From NCBI GenBank assembly GCA_050249455.1, contig JBFWQM010000026.1, forward strand, positions 1 through 32,291: 32,291 nucleotides of DNA, read 5' to 3'. Made by a program: the position numbers and the translations under genes. Below, piece after piece: positions 1 to 9,929 of the stretch; position 1 is the first letter of the stretch, and every line of letters begins with the position of its first letter. The DNA comes from JBFWQM01 sp050249455 (GTDB taxonomy: Bacteria > Pseudomonadota > Alphaproteobacteria > MPNO01 > VGEU01). The notes under the pieces were generated by a model. The model was not told the DNA's origin. It saw only the letters and a program-made list of their open reading frames with translations, and did no database searches.

Positions 1-929
<929 letters not shown>

Positions 930-946
930 GCCCGCACCGGGCGCTG

Positions 947-969
947 CGGGCGGGTCCCAGACCCGCCCG
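947..969. repeat. Palindrome between nadE and cysS, REP-like
   Basis: A 10-bp stem (CGGGCGGGTC paired with GACCCGCCCG) around a 3-nt loop lies in the 58-nt gap between the nadE stop and the cysS start. Its outer stem resembles the GGGCGGG/CCCGCCC stem of the REP pairs at 7991-8084 and 27257-27350, but it lacks the adjacent GTAG. There is no U-run, so an intrinsic terminator is unlikely. It may be a decayed REP copy or an mRNA hairpin. Confidence 0.6.
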
Positions 970-987
970 GCGATGTCTCCGCGCGTT

Positions 988-2649
988 TCACCCCGGCCCC
1001 CGGAACGCGTTGGTGATCGGGTAGCGGCGGTCGCGGCCGAACGAGCGGCGGGTGATCTTGACGCCCGGCGGGGCCTGGCGGCGCTTGTATTCGGCGTTGA
1101 GCAGCATGCGCCAGACGCGGTTGACGACGTCGCGGTCGAAGCCTTCGGCGACGGTCGCCTCGATGCCCTGGTCGCGCTCGTTCAGCCGCTCCAGGATGTC
1201 GTCGAGCAGCGCATAGGGCGGCAGCGTGTCCTGGTCGGTCTGGTTGGGCTTGAGCTCCGCCGTCGGCGGCTTGGTGATGACCCGGCGCGGCATCACCGCG
1301 CCGGCCGGGCCGAACGCGCCATCCGGCCTGTGCTGGTTGCGCCAGTCCGACAGCGCGAACACCGCCATCTTGTAGACGTCCTTCAGCGCCGCGAAGCCGC
1401 CGCACATGTCGCCGTAGAGCGTGGCGTAGCCGACCGACATCTCCGACTTGTTGCCGGTGGAGACCACCATCGCCCCGGTCTTGTTCGACAGCGCCATCAG
1501 CGCGATGCCGCGGGCGCGCGCCTGGATGTTCTCCTCCGTCGTGTCCGGCGGCAGGTGGCCGAACGCATCGGCCAGCATCTCGCCGAACGCCGCCATCGCC
1601 GGCTCGATCGAGATCGAGTCGAGCTTGACGCCGAGGAGTCGCGCCACCTCGGCCGCGTCGTCGAGGCTTTCCTGCGAGGTGAAGGGGGACGGCATCATCA
1701 CGCAGCGCACCTTGTCGTGGCCCAGCGCATCGACCGCGAGCGCGGCGGTGAGCGCGGAATCGATGCCGCCCGACAGGCCGATGATGACGCCGGGGAAACG
1801 GTTCTTCTGCACGTAGTCGCGCAGGCCCAGCATCAGCGCGCCGTACATCGCCTCCGGCCCCTCGGGCGGCTTCGCGCGGCCGGCGAGCGCGCACTGCCAG
1901 ATGCCGTCCTCGCGCGTCCACTCGGTGACGGCGACTTCCTCCTTCCAGCTCGCGAGCTGGGTGCGCAGCGCGCAGTCGGCGCCGAGCACGAACGACGAGC
2001 CGTCGAACACCAGCTCGTCCTGGCCGCCGACCTGGTTGACGTAGATCAGCGGCAGGCCCGATTCCGTCACGCGCGCGACGGCGAGGCTCATCCGCGCGTC
2101 CCACTTGTCGGTCTCGTAGGGCGAGCCGTTGATGACGACCAGGATCTCGGCGCCGGATTCCTCCAGGCACTCGCCGACGTCCTCGAACCACATGTCCTCG
2201 CACACCATGATGCCGAGGCGCACGCCGCGGAAGTTGACCGGGCCCGGCAACGGGCCGGACGCGAACACCCGCTTCTCGTCGAACACGCCGTAGTTGGGCA
2301 GCTCGTGCTTGAGCCGCACCGCCGCGACCGCGCCGCCGTCGATCAGCAGCGCGGCGTTGTAGAGCTTGCCGTCCACCCGCCACGGCGCGCCGACGATCAC
2401 CGCCGGGCCGCCGGTCGCGGTCTCGGCCGCCAGCGCCTCCACCTCGCGCTGCACCGCCTCGATGAACGAATTGCGCAGCACGAGGTCTTCGGGCGGATAG
2501 CCCGCGATCACCATCTCGGTGGTGACGACGAGGTCGGCGCCGCGCGCCGCCGCCTCCGCCCGCGCCTCGCGCACGCGCGCGGCGTTGCCGCGGATGTCGC
2601 CGACGGTCGGGTTGAGCTGGGCCAGTGCGATCGAAAGCTTGTCGGTCAT
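988..2649 (-). CDS. nadE: Glutamine-dependent NAD+ synthetase
   Basis: Final step of NAD biosynthesis: amidation of nicotinic acid adenine dinucleotide using ammonia released from glutamine. The 553-aa protein has the two-domain layout. An N-terminal carbon-nitrogen hydrolase (about residues 5-260) carries the triad Glu45 (TTEM), Lys114 (LKHELPNYGVF) and Cys150 (MVCEDMW). A C-terminal ATP-pyrophosphatase domain has the P-loop SGGIDS at 293-298 and the STGNKSE segment. Length is normal for the bacterial glutamine-dependent type. The start MTDKLSIALAQLNP is the usual one, although no clear ribosome site precedes it. It sits 45 nt after the DAHP synthase gene and 58 nt before cysS, so the three are probably co-transcribed. 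Confidence 0.97.
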   Translation of the reverse strand: MTDKLSIALAQLNPTVGDIRGNAARVREARAEAAARGADLVVTTEMVIAGYPPEDLVLRNSFIEAVQREVEALAAETATGGPAVIVGAPWRVDGKLYNAALLIDGGAVAAVRLKHELPNYGVFDEKRVFASGPLPGPVNFRGVRLGIMVCEDMWFEDVGECLEESGAEILVVINGSPYETDKWDARMSLAVARVTESGLPLIYVNQVGGQDELVFDGSSFVLGADCALRTQLASWKEEVAVTEWTREDGIWQCALAGRAKPPEGPEAMYGALMLGLRDYVQKNRFPGVIIGLSGGIDSALTAALAVDALGHDKVRCVMMPSPFTSQESLDDAAEVARLLGVKLDSISIEPAMAAFGEMLADAFGHLPPDTTEENIQARARGIALMALSNKTGAMVVSTGNKSEMSVGYATLYGDMCGGFAALKDVYKMAVFALSDWRNQHRPDGAFGPAGAVMPRRVITKPPTAELKPNQTDQDTLPPYALLDDILERLNERDQGIEATVAEGFDRDVVNRVWRMLLNAEYKRRQAPPGVKITRRSFGRDRRYPITNAFRGPG

Positions 2650-2694
2650 CGGGTGCGTGCGGCCGCAGGCCCGCCCGCCGCGCGCACGCGCCGC

Positions 2695-4083
2695 CTATTC
2701 GGCGGCGACGCGGCGGACGGTCGCGCTGCGCTGGTCGCGCTCCTTCTTCAGTTCCTCGGCGATCAGGAAGGCGAGCTCGAGCGACTGGTTCGCGTTGAGC
2801 CGCGGATCGCAGTGGGTGTGGTAGCGATCGCCCAGCGCCGCGTCGGTGATTGCCTGGGCGCCGCCGGTGCACTCGGTGACGTTCTGGCCGGTCAGCTCGA
2901 TGTGGACGCCGCCGGGATGGGTGCCTTCGGCGTAGTGGACCGCGAAGAAGCCCTTCACCTCGTCCATGATCCGCTCGAACGGGCGGGTCTTGAAGCCGGA
3001 CGACGATTTGACCGTGTTGGCGTGCATGGGATCGCACGCCCACACCACCTTGCGCCCCTCGCGCTGCACCGCGCGGATCAGCGGCGGCAGCTTCTTCGCC
3101 ACCTGGTCGTGGCCCATGCGGGCGATGACGGTGAGCTTGCCAGGCACGTTGCCGGGGTTGAGCGTGTCGATCAGGCGCAGCAGGCCGTCCGGCTCCGTCG
3201 TCGGGCCGGCCTTGAGGCCGACCGGGTTGCCGATGCCGCGCATGAACTCGACATGCGCGTTCTCCGGCTGGCGGGTGCGGTCGCCGATCCACAGCATGTG
3301 GGCGGAGGTGTCGTACCAGTCGCCGGTGGTGCTATCGACGCGCGTCATCGCCTGCTCATAGCCGAGCAGCAGCGCCTCGTGCGAGGTGTAGAACTCGGTC
3401 TCGCGGATCTGCGGCGTGGTCTCCGACGTCAGGCCGCAGGCCGCCATGAAGGTCAGGGTCTCGTCGAGCCGGTTGGCAAGGTCCTGGTAGCGCTCGCCCT
3501 GCGGGCTCGCCTTGACGAAGTCGAGGTTCCAGCCGTGGACCCGGTGCAGGTCGGCGTAGCCGCCCTGGGCAAAGGCGCGCAGCAGGTTGAGCGTGGCGGC
3601 GGACTGGTTGTAGCCCTGCACCATGCGCTCCGGGTCGGGGCGGCGCGCGTCGGGCGTGAAGTCCATGCCGTTGACCATGTCGCCGCGGTAGGACGGCAGC
3701 TCCACCCCGTCGATGACCTCGGTCGGCGCCGAGCGCGGCTTGGCGAACTGGCCGGCCATGCGGCCGACCTTCACCACGGGCTGGCCGGAGCCGAAGATCA
3801 GCACGATCGCGGCCTGCAGCAGCACGCGGAAGGTGTCGCGGATGTTGTTGGGGTGGAACTCGGCGAAGGACTCGGCGCAGTCGCCGCCCTGGAGGAGGAA
3901 GCCGTTGCCCTCCGCCACCTGGCCGAGCGCCTTCAAGAGCCGCCGCGCCTCGCCGGCGAACACCAGCGGCGGGTAGGACGACAGCTTGGTCTCCACCGCG
4001 GCCAGCGCGGCGGCATCGGGGTACTCGGGCACCTGCAGGATCGGCAGCTTGCGCCAGCCGTCCGGCGACCATTTCGCGGCCAT
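2695..4083 (-). CDS. aroG: 3-deoxy-7-phosphoheptulonate (DAHP) synthase, class II
   Basis: First step of the shikimate pathway: condensation of phosphoenolpyruvate with erythrose 4-phosphate. The 462-aa product matches the class II (plant/actinobacterial-type) family in length and motifs: LLQGGDCAESF, VVKVGRMAGQFAKPRS, the SHEALLL and TSAHMLWIGDRTRQ segments, WACDPMHANT and GGVHIELTGQNVTECTGG. An in-frame GTG lies one codon upstream (4086), but the ATG at 4083 has better spacing from a GAGG ribosome site, so it is preferred. The upstream gap to the glutathione reductase gene (about 100 nt) is AT-rich and may hold its promoter. The gene is followed by nadE after 45 nt. Confidence 0.97.
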   Translation of the reverse strand: MAAKWSPDGWRKLPILQVPEYPDAAALAAVETKLSSYPPLVFAGEARRLLKALGQVAEGNGFLLQGGDCAESFAEFHPNNIRDTFRVLLQAAIVLIFGSGQPVVKVGRMAGQFAKPRSAPTEVIDGVELPSYRGDMVNGMDFTPDARRPDPERMVQGYNQSAATLNLLRAFAQGGYADLHRVHGWNLDFVKASPQGERYQDLANRLDETLTFMAACGLTSETTPQIRETEFYTSHEALLLGYEQAMTRVDSTTGDWYDTSAHMLWIGDRTRQPENAHVEFMRGIGNPVGLKAGPTTEPDGLLRLIDTLNPGNVPGKLTVIARMGHDQVAKKLPPLIRAVQREGRKVVWACDPMHANTVKSSSGFKTRPFERIMDEVKGFFAVHYAEGTHPGGVHIELTGQNVTECTGGAQAITDAALGDRYHTHCDPRLNANQSLELAFLIAEELKKERDQRSATVRRVAAE

Positions 4084-4144
4084 CACGTCCTCGCTTCCGG
4101 CATTTCCGGGGCCCCGCCGTGCGGGATCGACCCGAAAGTCCCAG

Positions 4145-4173
4145 CATATAAGACTATTTCCAGGTTTTTTCCA
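4145..4173 (-). promoter_or_regulatory. Possible promoter of the DAHP synthase gene
   Basis: On the minus strand TGGAAA (4168-4173) is separated by 17 nt from TATATG (4145-4150), each matching 4 of 6 sigma-70 consensus bases. The stretch is the most AT-rich in the neighbourhood and ends about 60 nt before the ATG at 4083. This is a suggestion from pattern only. Confidence 0.35.
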
Positions 4174-4183
4174 CCGCCGATCC

Positions 4184-5560
4184 CTATTCGGCCGCGGCCG
4201 CGGCGGGCGGCGGGACGGGGGTCCGCATGGTGACGAACTCCTCCGCAGCGGTGGGGTGGATGCCCACGGTGGCGTCGAACTGGGCCTTGGTGGCGCCGCA
4301 CTTGAGCGCGACGGCGAGGCCCTGGACGATCTCGCCCGCCTCGGGCCCGACCATGTGGCAGCCCAGCACCCGGTCGGTCGCCTTGTCCACCACCAGCTTC
4401 ATCATAGTCCGCTCGTCGCGCCCGGACAGAGTGTGCTTCAGGGCGCGGAAATTGGCGCGGTAGATCTCGACCTCGCGGTAGCGCTTGCGCGCGTCCTCCT
4501 CGGTCAGGCCGACGGTCCCGACGTTGGGGTGGCTGAAAACGGCGGTCGGGATGTTGTCGTAGTCCATCTTGGTCGGCTCGCCGCGGAACAGGGTGCGGGT
4601 CAGCGCCATCGCCTCGGCGATCGCGACCGGGGTGAGCTGGAAGCGGTCGATCACGTCGCCGAGCGCGTAGATCGAGGGCACGCTGGAGCGGAAATAGTCG
4701 TCCACGACGATCGCGCCCTGGTCGTTGAGCTTGACCCCGGCGTTCTCCAGCCCAAGGCCGCGGGTGTTGGGCTTGCGCCCTGTGGCATAGAGGACGACGT
4801 CGGCCTCGATCGTCGCGCCGTCGGTCAGGGTCGCCACCACCTGGTCGCCGGCCTTCTGCAGCCTCGCGACATCGGCGTTGAAGCGGAGGTCGACCCCCTT
4901 TTTCTCCATCTCCTGCGCCAGGGTGGTGCGCACGTCGCGGTCGAAGCCGCGCATGAACAGCGGCCCGCGGTAGAGCTCGGTGGTCTTGCAGCCCAGCCCG
5001 TTGAAGATCGCCGCGAACTCGACCGCGATGTAGCCGCCGCCGACCACCATGGCGCGGTCCGGCCGCTTCGGCAGGAAGAACGCCTCGTTGGAGGTGATGG
5101 CGTGCTCCTTGCCCGGCACGTCGGGGACGACGGGCCAGCCGCCCGTGGCGACCAGGATGTACTTGGCGGTGTAGCGCTTGCCGAGCACCTCCACCGTGTT
5201 GGCATCGACGATGGTGGCGCGGCCCTCGAACAGGGCGCAGCCGGCGTTCTGAAGGAGCGTGCGGTAGATGCCGTTTAGGCGGGTGATCTCCTTGTCCTTG
5301 TTGGCGATCAGGGTCGCCCAGTCGAACCCGGAGGGGGCGACCGACCAGCCGAAGCCGGCCGAATCCTCGAAGTCCTCGTGGAAGTGCGCGGCGTAGGACA
5401 GCAGCTTCTTCGGGATGCAGCCGACGTTGACGCAGGTGCCGCCGAGATAGCGCTCCTCCGCCACCGCGACCCTGGCGCCGTAGCTCGCCGCCATCCGGCT
5501 GGCGCGCACCCCGCCCGAGCCGGCGCCGATGGTGAACAGGTCGAAATCGTAGTCGGGCAT
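4184..5560 (-). CDS. gor: Glutathione-disulfide reductase
   Basis: Cytoplasmic FAD enzyme that reduces glutathione disulfide with NADPH. The 458-aa protein begins MPDYDFDLFTIGAGSGG with the FAD-binding GxGxxG at about residues 12-17. The redox disulfide Cys43/Cys48 lies in GGTCVNVGCIPKKLL, a second dinucleotide fold is seen in VVGGGYIAVEFA, and the C-terminal active-site pair is His435/Glu440 in HPTAAEE. NVGCIPKK with an HPTxxEE ending favours glutathione reductase over dihydrolipoamide dehydrogenase. The frame is open up to 5617, but ATG 5560 is the family start and has GGAGAA 6 nt upstream. A long palindrome separates it from gabD; the DAHP synthase gene follows. Confidence 0.95.
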   Translation of the reverse strand: MPDYDFDLFTIGAGSGGVRASRMAASYGARVAVAEERYLGGTCVNVGCIPKKLLSYAAHFHEDFEDSAGFGWSVAPSGFDWATLIANKDKEITRLNGIYRTLLQNAGCALFEGRATIVDANTVEVLGKRYTAKYILVATGGWPVVPDVPGKEHAITSNEAFFLPKRPDRAMVVGGGYIAVEFAAIFNGLGCKTTELYRGPLFMRGFDRDVRTTLAQEMEKKGVDLRFNADVARLQKAGDQVVATLTDGATIEADVVLYATGRKPNTRGLGLENAGVKLNDQGAIVVDDYFRSSVPSIYALGDVIDRFQLTPVAIAEAMALTRTLFRGEPTKMDYDNIPTAVFSHPNVGTVGLTEEDARKRYREVEIYRANFRALKHTLSGRDERTMMKLVVDKATDRVLGCHMVGPEAGEIVQGLAVALKCGATKAQFDATVGIHPTAAEEFVTMRTPVPPPAAAAAE

Positions 5561-5592
5561 CCAAATTCTCCGTGCATCGCCTTTGCGGAATC

Positions 5593-5675
5593 GCCCCCTC
5601 CCCCAACCCCCTCCCACGAGGGGAGGGGGAGTTTCTAGCCCCCTCCCCTCGTGGGAGGGGGTTGGGGGAGGGGGC
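5593..5675. repeat. Palindromic repeat family 1, copy 1 (double hairpin)
   Basis: A perfect 37-bp inverted repeat: left arm 5593-5629, right arm 5639-5675, 9-nt centre AGTTTCTAG. Each arm is itself a hairpin, with CCCCCTCCC and GGGAGGGGG around ACGAG. It lies in the gabD-gor gap, 3' of gabD and 33 nt before the gor ATG. A near-identical copy is at 32073-32157 in an equivalent setting. Translated on the plus strand it gives the spurious peptide SPNPLPRGEG, often seen in mis-called alphaproteobacterial ORFs. Confidence 0.95.
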
Positions 5676-5778
5676 CTATCCGCCGCTCCGAACCATCAAA
5701 CCTGCAACCAACCCCGCACAATGCAACCGCCGCCCGAACCGGGTCCGGGCGGCGGCGCGTCGGCCCGCGGCCCGTCGG

Positions 5779-7260
5779 TCAGGGCGCGCCGATGCCGCCG
5801 ATCAGCGCGTACTTGATCTCGAGGTAGTCCTCGATGCCGTATTTCGAGCCCTCGCGGCCGAGGCCGGATTCCTTCATGCCGCCGAACGGGGCGACCTCGG
5901 TGGAGATGATGCCCTCGTTGATGCCGACGATGCCGTATTCCAGCTTCTCCATCACCCGCCAGATGCGGCCGTTGTCGCGGGTGTAGAAATAGGAGGCGAG
6001 GCCGAACTCGGTGTCGTTGGCCATGCGGATCGCCTCGTCCTCGGTCTTGAACCGGTAGAGCGGCGCGACGGGGCCGAACGTCTCTTCCCTGGTCACCTTC
6101 ATGTCGGTGGTGACGTCGGCGAGGATGGTCGGCTCGAAGAAGGAGCCGCCGAGCGAATGGCGCTGGCCGCCATAGACCACCTTGGCGCCCTTGGAGACGG
6201 CGTCCTGGATGTGCTCCTCCACCTTCTCGACCGCGGCCATGTCGATCAGCGGACCCTGCTGCGTCTCGCCCTTCAGGCCGTCGCCGACCTTCATCGCGGC
6301 GACGGCGGCCTTGAGCTTCTCGGCGAACGCCTCGTAGACGCCGTCCTGCACCAGGAGCCGGTTGGCGCACACGCAGGTCTGGCCGGTGTTGCGGTACTTC
6401 GACGCGATGGCACCCTTCACCGCCTCGTCGAGGTCGGCGTCGTCGAACACGATGAACGGCGCGTTGCCGCCGAGCTCCAGCGACAGCTTCTTGATCGTGC
6501 CGGCGCACTGCTGCATCAGCACCTTGCCGATCTCGGTGGAGCCGGTGAAGGTGAGCTTGCGAACCTTGGGGTTGCCCGTCATCTCGCCGCCGATCGCGCC
6601 GGACGAGCCGGTGACGACGCTGAAGACGCCCTTCGGGACACCGGCGCGCTCGCCGAGCTCGGCCAGCGCCAGCGCCGAATAGGGCGTCGCGGTCGCCGGC
6701 TTGAGAACCATCGTGCAGCCGGCGGCGAGCGCCGGGCCGCACTTTCGGGTGATCATCGCGGCGGGGAAGTTCCACGGCGTGATCGCGGCGCAGACGCCGA
6801 TCGGCTCCTTGGTCACCACGATGCGCTTGCCCGGCGCGAAGGTCGGGATGGTGTCGCCGTAGATGCGCTTGGCCTCCTCGCCGAACCACTCGATGAACGA
6901 GGCGGCGTAGGCGATCTCGCCCTTGGACTCGGCGAGCGGCTTGCCCTGCTCCGCCGTCATCAGCACGGCGAGGTCGTCCTGGTTCGCCATCATCAGGTCG
7001 GCCCAGTTGCGCATGATCTTCGCCCGCTCCTTCGCGGTCTTGGCGCGCCAGGCCGGCAGCGCCGCCTCGGCCGCGTCGATCGCCGCACGGGTCTCCTTTG
7101 CGCCGAGCTTCGGCACGGTGCCGAGCTTCTCGCCGGTCGCCGGGTTGCTGACGTCGAGCGTCGCATTGCTGCCCTCGCCGACCCACTGGCCGTCGATGTA
7201 GCACTGCTCGCGAAAGAGCTTGGCGTCCTTGAGCTTCAGCGGCGCGGCGACGGTCGCCAT
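5779..7260 (-). CDS. gabD: NAD(P)+-dependent succinate-semialdehyde dehydrogenase
   Basis: Oxidises succinic semialdehyde to succinate, the last step of GABA breakdown. The 493-aa aldehyde dehydrogenase shows TPWNFPAAMITRK (residues about 161-173), the general base Glu262 in LELGGNAPFIVFDDADLD and the nucleophile Cys296 in NTGQTCVCANR. The paired cysteine context QTCVCANR and the C-terminal segment APFGGMKESGLGREG..GIEDYLEIKY are typical of the GabD subgroup rather than betaine-aldehyde dehydrogenases. ATG 7260 has a GGGGAG/AGGA-rich leader; longer frames upstream overlap the TenA-like gene and are shadows. No GABA transaminase is present in the window. Confidence 0.92.
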   Translation of the reverse strand: MATVAAPLKLKDAKLFREQCYIDGQWVGEGSNATLDVSNPATGEKLGTVPKLGAKETRAAIDAAEAALPAWRAKTAKERAKIMRNWADLMMANQDDLAVLMTAEQGKPLAESKGEIAYAASFIEWFGEEAKRIYGDTIPTFAPGKRIVVTKEPIGVCAAITPWNFPAAMITRKCGPALAAGCTMVLKPATATPYSALALAELGERAGVPKGVFSVVTGSSGAIGGEMTGNPKVRKLTFTGSTEIGKVLMQQCAGTIKKLSLELGGNAPFIVFDDADLDEAVKGAIASKYRNTGQTCVCANRLLVQDGVYEAFAEKLKAAVAAMKVGDGLKGETQQGPLIDMAAVEKVEEHIQDAVSKGAKVVYGGQRHSLGGSFFEPTILADVTTDMKVTREETFGPVAPLYRFKTEDEAIRMANDTEFGLASYFYTRDNGRIWRVMEKLEYGIVGINEGIISTEVAPFGGMKESGLGREGSKYGIEDYLEIKYALIGGIGAP

Positions 7261-7318
7261 GATCCTGATCTCCCCGGATGTCGGTTTGGCCGGAGTATAG
7301 CCGCCGCCCGCGGGGCCG

Positions 7319-7969
7319 TCAGCCGCCGTAGGCGGCGTCGAAGAAGTCCGCCTCCAGCTCGATCGCGCGGCGGAACCGGGCGCGCAGCGCGTCCTGGCGG
7401 GCCGGCGGCAGCGCGGGTCCGCGGCGGTCGAGCTCGGCGCGCATCCAGCCGACGAAGTCGCGGAAGCCGGGATCGACGTGCAGCGCGATCCATTCGGCGA
7501 AATAGAACTGGGCTGGCCGGGCGTCGGCGACGTCGGCGGCCCAGTCGAGGTAGACCCACTCCACGGCGGCCAGCACGGCAAGGATGTCGTCGTAGCCGCC
7601 GGCCGCCGCGCGCTCCAGGTGGCCGGCCAGCCGGCGGGTGACCGGCGCGAACGCGGCGTTGCGCCAGGTCTCGGGCGCGATGCCGAGCGCGGCGAACGAG
7701 CGCTCGAAATAGTCGTTCTCGCCGCCGGTCAGCACGCCGAGGAACCCAGCCAGCCGCTGCTTCTCCGCCATCGACGGCGCGGCGGCGACCGCGGCCCCGA
7801 CGAAGCTCGTCAGCGCCTCGATGAAGGCAAAATCCTGCACTAAGTAGCGCGCGTAGACGGCGGGGTCGAGCGTGCCGGCGGCGAGGTCCGCCGTGAAGCG
7901 GTGCCGCGTCGCCGCGGCCCATGCCGGGCCGGCGGCGGCGCGAAGGGAATCCGTGAAGGTGTCGGTCAT
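7319..7969 (-). CDS. TenA/THI-4 family protein, cysteine-free (TenA_E type)
   Basis: 216-aa helical protein of the TenA (thiaminase II-like) family, whose members salvage pyrimidine fragments of damaged thiamin. Family features seen: Asp46 in YLVQDFAFIEAL, GGENDYF at 82-88, and Glu206 in LEADFFDAAY near the C-terminus. The segment that carries the catalytic cysteine in classical TenA_C enzymes reads AVEWVYLDW here (about 135-143), and the whole protein contains no cysteine. It is therefore of the TenA_E kind, for which hydrolysis or deformylation of (formyl)amino-HMP has been reported in plants. No other thiamin gene is nearby: it sits between glmS and gabD, 58 nt ahead of gabD. ATG 7969 chosen; an in-frame start at 7984 is less likely. 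Confidence 0.85.
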   Translation of the reverse strand: MTDTFTDSLRAAAGPAWAAATRHRFTADLAAGTLDPAVYARYLVQDFAFIEALTSFVGAAVAAAPSMAEKQRLAGFLGVLTGGENDYFERSFAALGIAPETWRNAAFAPVTRRLAGHLERAAAGGYDDILAVLAAVEWVYLDWAADVADARPAQFYFAEWIALHVDPGFRDFVGWMRAELDRRGPALPPARQDALRARFRRAIELEADFFDAAYGG

Positions 7970-7990
7970 GCGATTTCCCGGCATCGGCGA

Positions 7991-8084
7991 GGGCGGGTTT
8001 GAAACCCGCCCCTACAGAACATCGCAGCCTGTTGCAACAGGCGATCACACGGCCGTTGCGTAGGGGCGGGTTTCAAACCCGCCC
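7991..8084. repeat. REP pair, family 2, copy A (GTAG facing inward)
   Basis: Two 25-bp units in inverted orientation, 7991-8015 and 8060-8084, fill the glmS-tenA gap. Each has a 10-bp stem GGGCGGGTTT/AAACCCGCCC with a 1-nt centre and an adjacent GTAG (read 5' to 3' towards the hairpin). In this copy both GTAG ends face the 44-nt spacer. The spacer contains the perfect 14-bp palindrome CCTGTTGCAACAGG at 8028-8041. A second pair is at 27257-27350 with the opposite arrangement. Confidence 0.93.
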
Positions 8085-8093
8085 TCTTGCCCC

Positions 8094-9917
<1,824 letters not shown>

Positions 9918-9929
9918 GGTTCTACGCCC

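Noticed and set aside
5572..7641. Plus-strand frame of about 690 codons starting in the palindrome
   Set aside because: Antisense to gabD; its start SPNPLPRGEG comes from repeat family 1 and the rest has shadow composition.
7991..8084. CRISPR-like repeat array
   Set aside because: The repeats are inverted, only two per locus, with palindromic units and no cas genes; they fit REP elements.
9918..9929. glmS ribozyme upstream of glmS
   Set aside because: Only 12 nt separate the glmU stop from the glmS start, so there is no room for a ribozyme.
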